DNA of 64,000 nt from Pseudomarimonas salicorniae (GTDB lineage: Bacteria > Pseudomonadota > Gammaproteobacteria > Xanthomonadales > Xanthomonadaceae): the NCBI RefSeq assembly GCF_023156535.1, contig NZ_JALNMH010000013.1, positions 62,001 to 126,000 on the forward strand, given 5' to 3'. The notes below the pieces were generated by a model. That model was not told where the DNA came from. It ran no database searches and saw only the letters and a list, made by a program, of their open reading frames with translations. The translations under genes and the position numbers were made by a program. Below, piece after piece: positions 1-8,488 of this stretch. The stretch's first letter is position 1. Each line of letters opens with the position of its first letter.

Positions 1-983
1 TGCTTGCGGGCGTACATGGCCGCATCGGCCCGGGCCAGCACCTGATCGGCGGTGCCCGCCCCGGCACCGATCCGGATGACGCCGACGCTGGCGCCGGCAT
101 AGTCGAAGTTCAGCCCGCCCAGTTCCAGGCGGCCGCGGGTCAGCGCTTCGACGCGCGACTGCAGCGTGGCCGACTCCCTTTCGGTGGAGGCCTCCCTCAC
201 GCCCGACATGACGACGAACTCGTCGCCGCCGTAGCGGGCGATCAGGTCCGAGCCGCGCAGTCCCTCGGTCAGCCTGCTTGCCATGGCCACCAGGAGGCGG
301 TCGCCGGCCTCGTGGCCGTAGCGGTCGTTGATGGCCTTGAACCCGTCGAAGTCGACGAAGGCAAGATCGACCTCGCCGCCGTCGCGCTCGAGTCGGGCCA
401 GCGTTCGCCGCAGCTCCTCCTCGAGCATCCGACGGTTGGCAAGGCCGGTCAGCGGATCGGTCATTGCCCGCGAGGACAGCTCGGCGTTGTGCTCGCGCAG
501 CCGTCGCAGCAGGGACTCGCGATCGACCTGCTGTCCGAGCAGACGGGCAAACAGCGCGACCATGCGTGCGTTTCCGTCCGAGCGATCCACCGGGCGGTCG
601 CTGATCCCGCAAAGCGTGCCGAACAGACTGCCGTCGGCGAGGTACACGGGCTCGGTGAGATAGGTGACGATGCCCAACGCCCGCGCCGCCTCGGAGTCGG
701 GCCAGCGGCCCGGCACGTCGTCCGTATAGCGCTGCCCCGAGGCCAGCGCGCGGCGGCACAAGGTGTCTTCCCAGGGCACCGACAGGCCCTCGTCGATGCA
801 GGGCTTGCCACCGTCGTGGACAAACAGCACCCGCTGCTGGCCAGCCACTTCGTCCACCTCGGTCAGGTAGACGGCCTCCAGTCCGCTGATGCCGTGCAGC
901 ACTTCGAGCAGCGGGCGGGCCAGGTGTTCCAGGTTCTGGGCGGCGCCGAGCGAATCCGCGACGCGTGCCAGCAAAGTGTCCAT
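1..983 (-). CDS. GAF-GGDEF diguanylate cyclase, C-terminus cut by window edge
   Basis: About 327 codons are visible; the last part of the GGDEF domain runs off the left edge. Residues about 10-150 look like a GAF sensor. The cyclase domain starts near 173 (DPLTGLANRR) and has an intact RYGGDEF active-site loop. An RGSD inhibitory I-site lies exactly five residues before GGDEF, so product feedback by c-di-GMP is expected. No membrane segment is seen, so it is probably cytosolic and makes c-di-GMP from GTP. The ATG at 983 is the first start after an in-frame TAG; its ribosome site is weak. It is divergent from the membrane protein at 1560. Confidence 0.9.
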   Translation of the reverse strand, partial: MDTLLARVADSLGAAQNLEHLARPLLEVLHGISGLEAVYLTEVDEVAGQQRVLFVHDGGKPCIDEGLSVPWEDTLCRRALASGQRYTDDVPGRWPDSEAARALGIVTYLTEPVYLADGSLFGTLCGISDRPVDRSDGNARMVALFARLLGQQVDRESLLRRLREHNAELSSRAMTDPLTGLANRRMLEEELRRTLARLERDGGEVDLAFVDFDGFKAINDRYGHEAGDRLLVAMASRLTEGLRGSDLIARYGGDEFVVMSGVREASTERESATLQSRVEALTRGRLELGGLNFDYAGASVGVIRIGAGAGTADQVLARADAAMYARK

Positions 984-1559
984 CTCAGCACCGTTGAGTC
1001 GCGCGGAGCGCGACGTTCTCTACACGAGGGTGATGCTAGCGATCCCGTCGGGCCCGGCAATCGGGGCTTTCCCGCGATGACCCGGGGTCGCGACCGCACG
1101 GATTCTCCCTGGCCCCGGTCATTGGTGCATTCGATACGCCGCGGGCACGGGCAAGACCGCGGACACAGTCGGGCTTCGCGGGGGGAGGTGGCGAGGCCGG
1201 TCTGGGCGGGTATCGGCCGTTCGCCGATGTACGCGCAGGGCGGGTGCTGGACTTGCCGGATAGGCGGCCCAACGCTCACCTGCGGTGGGATCGTCGGCCT
1301 GGAACAGGGATTCGCATCTCCATGCCCATATTCCGCGGGTCGAAGACCCACCCTGCGTCCTTCGCTGCGCGCTGGCGCGCCTTGGGCGCATCGATTCCTG
1401 CGTTCGGACGGTATGCCCGGTGCGGCGAGCCGCACCCTATGAACGGCCGGTTTGGGTCCAGTTCCGCCGCCTCGACCCTGCCCCGGGCTGGACATGGGCC
1501 TTGCGGAGACCGACCCTCGTAGCGGCGGCAGCGGGGCCGCATGGGGTGGAGATCCAGAT
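984..1559. other. 576-bp divergent intergenic region with a decayed composite repeat
   Basis: No convincing gene is seen. Positions 1375-1442 carry a clearly recognisable but mutated copy of repeat unit B (see 6651-6722), ending in the shared string GCACCCTATGAA. About 1083-1182 resembles a degraded unit A (GCGACCGC...ACGGATTC, then CAGTCGGGCTTCGC). The order and spacing suggest an old 265-bp-type element broken by extra sequence. Promoters for the two divergent genes must lie here, but I cannot place them. Confidence 0.55.
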
Positions 1560-2243
1560 ATGGGATGGCAACGTTCGGGGGCGCTGGCGGCGATCGCCAT
1601 GGCCCTGATCTACCTGCTCGGCTTCGCCGTGCTGCTCGGGGTGCTGACGCCGCAGGCCGGAGATCCCTCGGCCACGCCCGCGGGTCGCCTGGACTTCATG
1701 CTCCAGCACCGGCTGGCCTTCCAGCTCTGGCTGCTGATGCTCTACGTGGTGTTCGGGCTTCTGCTGGTGGTGTTGCAGATCGCACTGCAGCAGCGCCTGT
1801 CCACGGTGTCGGTGCCGCGGCTGCAGTGGATCGGTGCGCTGGGCATGATCTGGGCGGGATTGCTCATCGGCAGCGGCATGCTGGCCAGCGTCGGCCTTCA
1901 GGTGGTGGGCGAGTTGCACGAAGCCGATCCCGATCGGGCCCTGCTCGCCTGGACCGTGATTGCCGCGGTGCAGGATGGGCTTGGCGGGGGCGTAGAAGTG
2001 GTCGGCGGGCTGTGGATGATCTCCCTGGCCATGCTTGGCGGGCGCCCCGGCGGCCTGCCCCGGGGGCTCGCCTGGCTGGCCTGGCCGGTGGGGGTCTGCG
2101 GCGTGCTGACCCTGATCCCGCCCCTTGCCGAGTTGGGAGCGGTGTTCGGGCTGGGCCAGATCCTCTGGTTCCTTCTGCTGGGCGTGGTGCTTTGGCGCGA
2201 GGGGGACGACGCGCCCGCCGGCGCCGCGGATGGGGCATCCTGA
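1560..2243 (+). CDS. polytopic membrane protein, DUF4386-like
   Basis: 227 residues with about six hydrophobic segments (roughly 7-27, 53-75, 87-107, 125-150, 165-185, 190-212) and a short acidic cytoplasmic tail. Size and spacing resemble DUF4386-type membrane proteins, a family of unknown function; this is an impression, not a match. The start is the ATG at 1560, preceded by GGAG about eight bases upstream. An ATG further upstream in the same frame would add a proline- and arginine-rich stretch read through the repeat region and is not credible. The DUF3592-like gene follows 63 bases later on the same strand. Confidence 0.7.
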   Translation: MGWQRSGALAAIAMALIYLLGFAVLLGVLTPQAGDPSATPAGRLDFMLQHRLAFQLWLLMLYVVFGLLLVVLQIALQQRLSTVSVPRLQWIGALGMIWAGLLIGSGMLASVGLQVVGELHEADPDRALLAWTVIAAVQDGLGGGVEVVGGLWMISLAMLGGRPGGLPRGLAWLAWPVGVCGVLTLIPPLAELGAVFGLGQILWFLLLGVVLWREGDDAPAGAADGAS

Positions 2244-2306
2244 GGATTGGCCGGCCGTCGGAAAAGCGAATGCGGGCAGCGGTCGCCACCGGATCGGTGG
2301 GACGGC

Positions 2307-2945
2307 ATGCTGAGAGCCGTTCTCGGCCTGCTCCTGCTACCGGGGGCTGCCTTGCTTGCGCTCGGCCTGCAGCTGCATGTCGACGACCATGCCGCGTCCG
2401 ACTGGGTCGCCGTGGACGCAACGGTCGTCGACCTCAAGGTGCGTTCGCCGGTTCGCGCTGGCGCAGAAGCGGGGGCGCCGCGTCGCAGCCATATCCCGCT
2501 GGTCGTGTTCGAGTGGCAGGTGGGCGGGCAGCGTTTCCGCAGTTCACGGCACCGGCTGGGCGGCGCGCTCGCCGAGCGCAGCAGCCGGGAGGCGGCGCGA
2601 GCGGTGCTGTCCGACTTCCGGATCGGACAGACGATCCGGGCCTGGCGCGATCCACAGGCGGCCGAACGGGCGGTACTCGACCGCCGCGGAAGCTGGCGCG
2701 GAATGTTGCTGGCGGCCGCAGGGGCCTTCTTGCTGGCCCTTGGCGCGCTCGGCCTGCTGGCTGCCGGCCAGATCGCTGGTGCCCTGCGCCCCCGGCAGAG
2801 GCGCCCTAGAGCAGGTGGCGCAGCTGCGGCAGGTACTTCTCCAGTGAACCGGTGTTCACCACCACGACGCGCTCCCGCGGGCGAAGCAGGCCGCGGTCGA
2901 GCAGCTGGGGCAGGGCGGCGAGGCAGGCCGCGCCTTCCGGACTGA
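2307..2945 (+). CDS. DUF3592-like membrane protein, C-terminus antisense to threonine synthase
   Basis: 212 residues. An N-terminal hydrophobic segment (about 2-20) and a second near 132-158 flank a beta-rich extracytoplasmic region with the pattern VDATVVDLKV...PLVVFEWQVGGQRF typical of DUF3592. After the second segment the frame turns into a low-complexity Arg/Gly/Ala tail over the last roughly 45 codons. That tail is read antisense through the 3' end of the convergent threonine synthase gene (140-bp overlap). Either the tail is genuine, or an upstream stop has been lost. Start is the ATG at 2307 with GGTGGGA before it. Function unknown. Confidence 0.6.
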   Translation: MLRAVLGLLLLPGAALLALGLQLHVDDHAASDWVAVDATVVDLKVRSPVRAGAEAGAPRRSHIPLVVFEWQVGGQRFRSSRHRLGGALAERSSREAARAVLSDFRIGQTIRAWRDPQAAERAVLDRRGSWRGMLLAAAGAFLLALGALGLLAAGQIAGALRPRQRRPRAGGAAAAGTSPVNRCSPPRRAPAGEAGRGRAAGAGRRGRPRLPD

Positions 2946-4056
2946 TCCAGTCGCGGCGGGCCCGCCAGACCTGCTGGAGTGCCGCGGCCATGTCGCGCTC
3001 CGAGACCGCCAGCGCCGCCCCGCCACTCTCGCGGATGATCTGCAGTACGCGGAAGTGGCCGACGCCTCCGGGGACGTTGAGGCCGGTGGCCAGTGTCTGC
3101 CCCGCCGCCACAGCCTGGGTATCCTCGGCGCCGGCCTCGAAGGCCTGAACCAGCGGTTGCGTTGAAGCGCTCTGCACGCAGAGCATGCGCGGGCGGCGAC
3201 CATCGATCAGCCCGAGGCGCTCCAGCTCGTCCCAGGCCTTCCACATGCCGAGCACGCCGGTGCCGCCGCCCGTGGGATAGACCACGGCATCGGGCAGGGA
3301 CCAGCGATCCGAGCCCTCGCGCGGCTCGGCCAGCTCCAGACCCAGAGTCTTCTTGCCCTCGATGCGCCAGCCCGGCTCCTGGAAGGTGGCCACGGAGAAC
3401 CAGCCCTCCGGGACGAAGCGCTCCTTGAGGAAGGCGCCAGCCTCGCGGATGGTCGGGCCGACCAGGTGCAGCTGCACCCGGTCCGGATGGCGGTGCGCTG
3501 CGGCGGCCACGCTGCCGAGGATCGGCAAGGGCGTGTCTTCGGGCATCGCGACCACCACGTCGAGGCCGCCAGCCAACGCATAGCGGACCAGCGAGTCGCC
3601 GGCATTGCCCTGGGTCGGCACCGCCAGGCGGCGAAGGCCGAGCCGCCGCGCCTGGGCGACGACCATCGCCATACCGCGATCCTTGAAGCTCTGCGTCGGA
3701 TTGGCACCGAAGCCCGGATGGGCACGGCCCTCCTCCTTGACCCACAGCTCCAGCTGGGCACTCCGCGCTGCCGGCCAGTCGCGGTAGTCGAGCTGCGGCG
3801 TGGCGCCCTCGCCGAGGGGGACGATGTGGCGGGCCTCGGCCGGATTTCCGGCGTCCAGCGCCAGCAGGGCGCCAAAGCGCCACATGTCGCGACGCTGCGG
3901 TCGATACCAGCCGGCGTCCGGCTGCTCCAGCGCCAGCCGTTCAAGATCCAGCTCCATGACCACCGGCCGGCCATCCACGGGGTCGAGATTCATTGGCTGG
4001 TCGGCGGGGTAGGCGCGACCGGAGGCAAGGCCGCGCAGGCAGGTCAGATAGCTCAT
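2806..4056 (-). CDS. thrC: threonine synthase (PLP fold type II)
   Basis: 416 residues, normal for the shorter threonine synthases that convert O-phosphohomoserine to threonine. The PLP lysine is Lys125 in NPTQSFKDRGMA. PTQGNAGDSL about 45 residues later and the glycine-rich phosphate loop YPTGGGTGVLG match the fold. No other threonine-pathway gene is adjacent. The start codon lacks a good ribosome site; an internal ATG at residue 22 (MNLDPVDGRP) is possible. It is divergent from the TonB-dependent receptor. A related type II lyase cannot be excluded, but the SFKDRG motif favours ThrC. Confidence 0.85.
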   Translation of the reverse strand: MSYLTCLRGLASGRAYPADQPMNLDPVDGRPVVMELDLERLALEQPDAGWYRPQRRDMWRFGALLALDAGNPAEARHIVPLGEGATPQLDYRDWPAARSAQLELWVKEEGRAHPGFGANPTQSFKDRGMAMVVAQARRLGLRRLAVPTQGNAGDSLVRYALAGGLDVVVAMPEDTPLPILGSVAAAAHRHPDRVQLHLVGPTIREAGAFLKERFVPEGWFSVATFQEPGWRIEGKKTLGLELAEPREGSDRWSLPDAVVYPTGGGTGVLGMWKAWDELERLGLIDGRRPRMLCVQSASTQPLVQAFEAGAEDTQAVAAGQTLATGLNVPGGVGHFRVLQIIRESGGAALAVSERDMAAALQQVWRARRDWISPEGAACLAALPQLLDRGLLRPRERVVVVNTGSLEKYLPQLRHLL

Positions 4057-4148
4057 CGAATGCCGGAAGCTGCTGGGGAGTCACGCTGATACCCGCTGCA
4101 GCCGGAGCGGGCAAGCCTTGACCGGTTGGTTCTCTCCCGGCACCATTG

Positions 4149-4167
4149 CATAAGAATCGTTCGCATT
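4149..4167 (+). promoter_or_regulatory. Fur-box-like site upstream of TonB-dependent receptor
   Basis: CATAAGAATCGTTCGCATT agrees by eye at 15 of 19 positions with an AATGAGAATCGTTATCATT-style Fur box. It lies 31 bp before the receptor ATG, where it would cover the promoter. Iron-dependent repression is inferred. Confidence 0.6.
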
Positions 4168-4197
4168 TGCCCCTTTCTTCTTTTTCAGGAGTCCCGC

Positions 4198-6318
4198 ATG
4201 CCTCGTCGCAGCCTGCTCTGCCTGGCCCTCGCCGCCGGGCTTAATGCCTACGCCCACGCCGCCCCCGAGCCCGACCCCGCCCCGGAAGCCCTCGACCGCG
4301 TCGTCGTCCGCGGCCAGGCCCTGCCCGACCCGCGCTTCCCGGGCGTGGCGCCGAGCATCGAGGACGGCAAGGTCAAGGCAGGCAAGAAGAGCACGCGCGT
4401 CGAGCTCGCGGCGCAGCCGACCGTGGTCGAGAACGCCCTGCGCCGGGTGCTTGCGCGTGTGCCGGGCGTGCTGGTCTCCGAGCTGCAGCAGCCGGCCTAT
4501 TTCAACCTCAACTACCGCGGCCTGGGTGATCCGCACGAGTCGGAGTTCATCACCGGCCTCGAAAACGGGCTGCCGATCGCCAGCGACTGGTTCGGCTACC
4601 CGACCCTGTACTACCTCCCCCCGATCGGCCGCGTGGACAGCGTGGAGTTCATCCGCGGCGGCAGCGCCCTGATGTACGGGCCTCAGCCCGGCCCCTCTCT
4701 GAACTTCGTCACCCGCCGACCGCGCTTCGGCGTCGAGTCGACGCTGCGCAGCGATCACGTGGTTGGCAGCGACAGTCTCTACCAGACCTTCAGCGAAGCC
4801 CATCTGAGCGGCGAGCACATCGCCCTGATCGCCGACGTCGACCACCGCGCCGCCGACGGAGAGCGTGACAACGCCGACTACGAGGCTAATGCCGGTCGCG
4901 TGGCCATGGCCTTCCGCGTCGACGAGACCAGCGTCTGGGATGTCGAGTTCTCCGGCTACGAGAGCGAAAGCGGCGAGCCCGGACGGCTGACCAGCGAAGA
5001 GTTCGCCAACAGCCGCGAGCTGACCAAGACCCCGTTCAACCGGGTGTGGATCGACCGCGAGGCGGCCAGCCTCGCCAATACGAGGATGCTGACCGAGAAC
5101 TGGTCTCTGCACGGCGTCTACCGCTACAGCGGTCTTGATCGCACCAGTCGCCGCAGCAGCGCCTTCGTGCCGCCGGCGGCGCCGCCGTCCAGCACCACCT
5201 TCGATCGGCAGCAGTTCAACGCCCACACCTTCGATCTGCGCGCCGTGGGTGACATCGGCGAACAGCACACCCTCAGCGCCGGCGTGACCGTCTACCGCGA
5301 CGACTCCCCGCGAGAGCGCCTGCGCAGCGGTGATCTCGAGGGTGGCTACGGCGGCAGCCTGGTCTACCGCCAGGCCCGGGATACGCGCTACGCCGCGGCC
5401 TTCGTCGAGGCGATCCTGCGCTTCGACGCGCTGACCCTGGTCCCGGCCCTGCGCTACGAGGATGTCAGCATGGGCATTAAGGAGCAGGTCCAGCAGGCCG
5501 GCCTGACCCGCGCCCCGATCGACCGCCGCTTCGATCGCAACGAGGCTCTGGCGGGCTTCGGCGCCCTCTACGAGCTCGGTGGAAACCAGCAGGTGTACGC
5601 GAACGTGTCGCAGGGCTACCGGCCGATGCGCTTCGACGATATCGGCAACCCGAGCTCCAACCTCGCCCCGCAGAACGATCCCGATCCGGCTCGCGCCCTT
5701 AACATCGAGTTCGGCCTGCGCGGCAGTCCGATGGCCGGCGTGTACTACGACGTCAGCGCCTTCCGCATCGACCTCGACGACAAGATCGAGCAGCGCCAGG
5801 TCAATGTCGCCGACGTGCTGCGCATCAACAGTGGCGACTCGCGCCATCAGGGCGTCGAGGCCAGCCTCGAATGCGATGTGCTGAACCCGGGCGATGACGC
5901 CCAGGCGCCCTCCCTGCTGCTGTTTGCCAACGCGGCCCTGCTCGATGCCGAGATCACCCGCAGCGAGAACGCCGCCCTGATCGGCAACGAGCCGGCCTTC
6001 GCCCCGGAGCGCATCCTGCGTGCCGGAGCCCAGTACCGCAGCGCGGGCGGGCTCAAGCTGGGTCTCACCGCCAGCCATGTCAGCGACCACTTCTGGCAGG
6101 ACAGCAATGGTCCGGGTGCCGGCGGCGCCATCGCCGCGGTGGTGCCGTCGTATACCGTGGTCGACCTCAGCGCCGAGATGCCGATCAACGAGAATGTCGC
6201 CCTGCTTGGCGGAGTCGGCAACGCCCTGGACGAGGACTACTACTCCCGCGTGCGCAGCGACGGCATCGAGCCGGCGCAGGAGCGCAGCTACTACCTGGGC
6301 GTTTCCCTGCGGTTCTAA
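4198..6318 (+). CDS. TonB-dependent outer-membrane receptor, FecA-like
   Basis: 706 residues. A signal peptide (MPRRSLLCLALAAGLNAYAHA) is followed by a short region with a TonB-box-like DRVVV. The plug domain contains NYRGLGDPHESE, GLPIASDWFGYPTLYYLPP and VEFIRGGSALMYGPQP, strongly reminiscent of FecA-type ferric-citrate receptors. The rest is a 22-strand-type barrel ending in aromatic Phe (YYLGVSLRF), as outer-membrane insertion requires. The ATG at 4198 has AGGAG six bases upstream, and an earlier in-frame start would cross the Fur-box-like site. No fecIR, exbBD or periplasmic binding protein is adjacent. The substrate is inferred to be a ferric chelate. Confidence 0.88.
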   Translation: MPRRSLLCLALAAGLNAYAHAAPEPDPAPEALDRVVVRGQALPDPRFPGVAPSIEDGKVKAGKKSTRVELAAQPTVVENALRRVLARVPGVLVSELQQPAYFNLNYRGLGDPHESEFITGLENGLPIASDWFGYPTLYYLPPIGRVDSVEFIRGGSALMYGPQPGPSLNFVTRRPRFGVESTLRSDHVVGSDSLYQTFSEAHLSGEHIALIADVDHRAADGERDNADYEANAGRVAMAFRVDETSVWDVEFSGYESESGEPGRLTSEEFANSRELTKTPFNRVWIDREAASLANTRMLTENWSLHGVYRYSGLDRTSRRSSAFVPPAAPPSSTTFDRQQFNAHTFDLRAVGDIGEQHTLSAGVTVYRDDSPRERLRSGDLEGGYGGSLVYRQARDTRYAAAFVEAILRFDALTLVPALRYEDVSMGIKEQVQQAGLTRAPIDRRFDRNEALAGFGALYELGGNQQVYANVSQGYRPMRFDDIGNPSSNLAPQNDPDPARALNIEFGLRGSPMAGVYYDVSAFRIDLDDKIEQRQVNVADVLRINSGDSRHQGVEASLECDVLNPGDDAQAPSLLLFANAALLDAEITRSENAALIGNEPAFAPERILRAGAQYRSAGGLKLGLTASHVSDHFWQDSNGPGAGGAIAAVVPSYTVVDLSAEMPINENVALLGGVGNALDEDYYSRVRSDGIEPAQERSYYLGVSLRF

Positions 6319-6320
6319 GT

Positions 6321-6356
6321 CCAGCGCGGGCCGCCCCGAGCGGCAGCCCGCGCTGG
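6321..6356 (+). terminator. hairpin just after the receptor stop codon
   Basis: CCAGCGCGGGC (6321-6331) pairs perfectly with GCCCGCGCTGG (6346-6356) across 14 bases, starting two bases after the stop. There is no T-run, as is usual at this GC content, so it is a probable rather than certain intrinsic terminator. Confidence 0.55.
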
Positions 6357-6366
6357 CGGCGGGAAA

Positions 6367-6740
6367 GGGCGCAAAGCAGACCTTGCGCAGAACCCGGATG
6401 TAGGAGCCAGCTTGCTGGCGATCGTCGCTTCCGGGGCGCCTATCGCCAGCAAGCTGGCTCCTACGCGCAACGGCGCTGCCAGGTCCGGTTTGCGCCGCAA
6501 AGCAGGCCTTGCCGCGGTCAAATTGTGGGAGTGCCCTTGGGCGCGACCGCAGCGCTACGGATTCACCACAGACCGCGGCCGGAGCGGATCTCCGCGGTCG
6601 CGCCCAAGGGCACTCCCACATTCGGGTCTCGTTGGGCATCGGCGAAGCCCCATGGGCTGCGCCTTGGCGCACCGATACGGGCGTTCGGACGGTACGCCCG
6701 GTGCGGCCAGCCGCACCCTATGAATGTCCGCTTTGCGCCC
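6367..6740. repeat. mosaic palindromic element: 131-bp type fused to 265-bp-type unit
   Basis: The region is bounded by GGGCGCAAAG (6367-6376) and its exact inverse CTTTGCGCCC (6731-6740). The left 131 bp (6367-6497) hold palindrome C: GTAGGAGCCAGC...GCTGGCTCCTAC at 6400-6464, identical over 65 bp to the copy at 29347-29411. Next come unit A (6524-6620, 97 bp, arms TGTGGGAGTGCCCTTGGGCG and its inverse) and unit B (6651-6722, ending GCACCCTATG). The two elements appear to share a degenerate internal terminus (TTTGCGCCGCAAAG near 6489-6503). It sits between two converging genes and codes for nothing. Confidence 0.9.
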
Positions 6741-6835
6741 GTTCCGGACCTCGGCGCGTTCGCATGCCCGGTGCCCCTGTTCATTCCACGGCGGCGGCAT
6801 CCTGCGTCAACGGTGCCGCCATCCGCTGCCCTGCT

Positions 6836-7756
6836 TCAGCCCAGCAGGGCACGCCGCGCCGGTGCTTCAAACCAGGCGATCGCGTGTTCGCGGAAGGCCT
6901 GCTGCAGGCGGGTCGCGGGCCGGCGCTGCGGGTGTACCAGAAAGACCGGGACCGGGTGGATGTCCCAGTCCGGCAGCAGATGCAGCAGCTCGCCCCCTCG
7001 CAGCGCATCGTCGACCAGGTAGCGCGGCAGGCGTGCGACCCCGGCACCGAGCAGGGCGGCTCGCCTGATCGCGCCGAAATGATTGATGCGCAGGGTGCCG
7101 GCTACCCTGACCGCCTCGCTGCGGCGTCCGCGCAGGAAGACCCACTCGGCGTCGTCGCGAAAGTGCGTGTTATGAATGCAGGGCAGGGCGGCCAGCTCGC
7201 GGGGATGTCGCGGCAGTGGTCGGTCCCGGAAAAGGGCGGGGGCGGCAACCGGGATATCGCGGATCACACCGAGGGCGCGGGCCACCAGGTGCTCTTCCAC
7301 CGTGCGCACGCTGCGAAAGCCGAAGTCGTAGCCGTCCGCGACAAGGTCGCGGCGTCCGATGCTGAGGTCCAGCTCGGCCTCAACCTGGGGCTGGGCCGCG
7401 CGGAAGGCCTCCACCAGATCGACCAGGAAGGCCTCGCCGAACGAGGTGGCCGCGGTGATCCGCAGCAGCCCGGCGATCTCCTCGCGGCTCGCTGAAACAG
7501 CCTGTTCTGCTGCGTCGAGCGCCGTCTGCAGCATGGCCGTATGTTCGGCATAGCTGCGCCCCAGTGGCGTCAGGACCAGGCGCCGGGTGCTGCGGATCAG
7601 CAGCTGGGCGCCGAGCTGCGACTCCAGCTGGGCCACCTGACGACTGACATGGGCCTTGGAGCAGCCAAGACGCTTGGCCGCGGCGGTGAAACTGCCGGTT
7701 TCGGCGACGGCCGAAAAGCACAGGCTGCGCTGCAGGCGGGTTCCGATTGTTTCCAT
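6836..7756 (-). CDS. LysR-family transcriptional regulator
   Basis: 306 residues, normal for the family. The N-terminal winged helix-turn-helix (about 8-65) reads FTAAAKRLGCSKAHVSRQVA, followed by the effector-binding fold (about 90-295). It is divergent from a short SDR gene 106 bp away, the usual arrangement in which a LysR protein controls its neighbour and itself. Its ATG lies inside a perfect palindrome (7749-7764). The inducer is unknown. Confidence 0.9.
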   Translation of the reverse strand: METIGTRLQRSLCFSAVAETGSFTAAAKRLGCSKAHVSRQVAQLESQLGAQLLIRSTRRLVLTPLGRSYAEHTAMLQTALDAAEQAVSASREEIAGLLRITAATSFGEAFLVDLVEAFRAAQPQVEAELDLSIGRRDLVADGYDFGFRSVRTVEEHLVARALGVIRDIPVAAPALFRDRPLPRHPRELAALPCIHNTHFRDDAEWVFLRGRRSEAVRVAGTLRINHFGAIRRAALLGAGVARLPRYLVDDALRGGELLHLLPDWDIHPVPVFLVHPQRRPATRLQQAFREHAIAWFEAPARRALLG

Positions 7757-7772
7757 GTGGAAACAGTGTTTC
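7749..7772. promoter_or_regulatory. double palindromic operator over the LysR start codon
   Basis: GTTTCCATGTGGAAAC (7749-7764) has 7-bp arms around TG. An overlapping second palindrome, GAAACAGTGTTTC (7760-7772), has 5-bp arms. The CAT of the first is the reverse of the LysR ATG (7754-7756). The site would allow autoregulation and control of the divergent SDR gene; the binding protein is inferred. Confidence 0.55.
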
Positions 7773-7862
7773 AGCGCCCGACCAGCTAATCAAGCGTTCG
7801 CCGTCGCCCCACAATTTCGTTGGCGCGGCAATGTCTGCCGTCAGACAACAATGGAGCGAGAA

Positions 7863-8462
7863 ATGAAGATCTTGATCGTGGGCGCCATGGGCACCCTCGG
7901 GAAGGCGGTGGCGGCCGAACTTGGCCAGCGCCATGAGCTGGTCACGGCCGGGCGCGCGAGCGGAGATATCCGCCTCGACCTGACCGACCGCGCCAGCATG
8001 GAGGCGACGCTGGCCCGTCTCGGACCGCTGGACGCGGTGGTCAGCGCCGCCGGCAATGTGGCCTTCGGCGCCCTGATGGAGATGGACGAGGGTCAGTGGG
8101 CTCTGGGCCTGCGCGACAAGCTGATGGGCCAGGTGAACCTCGCCCTGTCTGCGGCGAAGGTGCTGACCGACGGTGGATCGATCACCCTGACCACGGGTGT
8201 GCTCGCCGAGCAGCCGATCCGCTACGGGGCCGCCGCCAGCATGGTCAACGCCGGGGTCCAGGGCTTTGTCCGCGCCGCGGCGCTGGAGCTGCCCCGCGGC
8301 CTGCGTATCAACGCAGTCAGTCCGGGCGTGCTGGTCGAGTCGATGCCCGGTTATGCGCCCTGGTTCCGCGGCTTCGAGCCGGTACCGGCCGCCCGCGCCG
8401 CCCTTGGGTTCTCGCGAAGCGTCGAGGGAGCCGATACCGGCCAGGTCTACCGCATAGACTGA
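7863..8462 (+). CDS. short-chain dehydrogenase, short atypical form
   Basis: 199 residues, shorter than classical SDRs (about 250). The nucleotide-binding start KILIVGAMGTLGKAVA and the SAAGN motif are clear. Where a YxxxK pair is expected the sequence reads RYGAAASMVNAG, so the catalytic lysine is missing. Short SDRs with AAMVN at this place are known, and some may not be classical oxidoreductases. The ATG at 7863 has GGAG seven bases upstream; an ATG 12 bases earlier overlaps that site. It is divergent from the LysR gene and likely its target. It converges on the next gene with a 26-bp gap. Confidence 0.8.
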   Translation: MKILIVGAMGTLGKAVAAELGQRHELVTAGRASGDIRLDLTDRASMEATLARLGPLDAVVSAAGNVAFGALMEMDEGQWALGLRDKLMGQVNLALSAAKVLTDGGSITLTTGVLAEQPIRYGAAASMVNAGVQGFVRAAALELPRGLRINAVSPGVLVESMPGYAPWFRGFEPVPAARAALGFSRSVEGADTGQVYRID

Positions 8463-8488
8463 GCTGGCGACTCAGGCAGCGGCGCGGC

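Noticed and set aside
4081-6672. 863-codon open frame on the minus strand, antisense to the TonB-dependent receptor
   Set aside because: Composition is that of a reverse reading of a GC-rich gene, with no ribosome site or family motif; the plus-strand receptor is unmistakable.
6367-6740. Insertion sequence remnant
   Set aside because: Inverted ends exist, but there is no transposase coding capacity, and no target duplication was seen at any copy.
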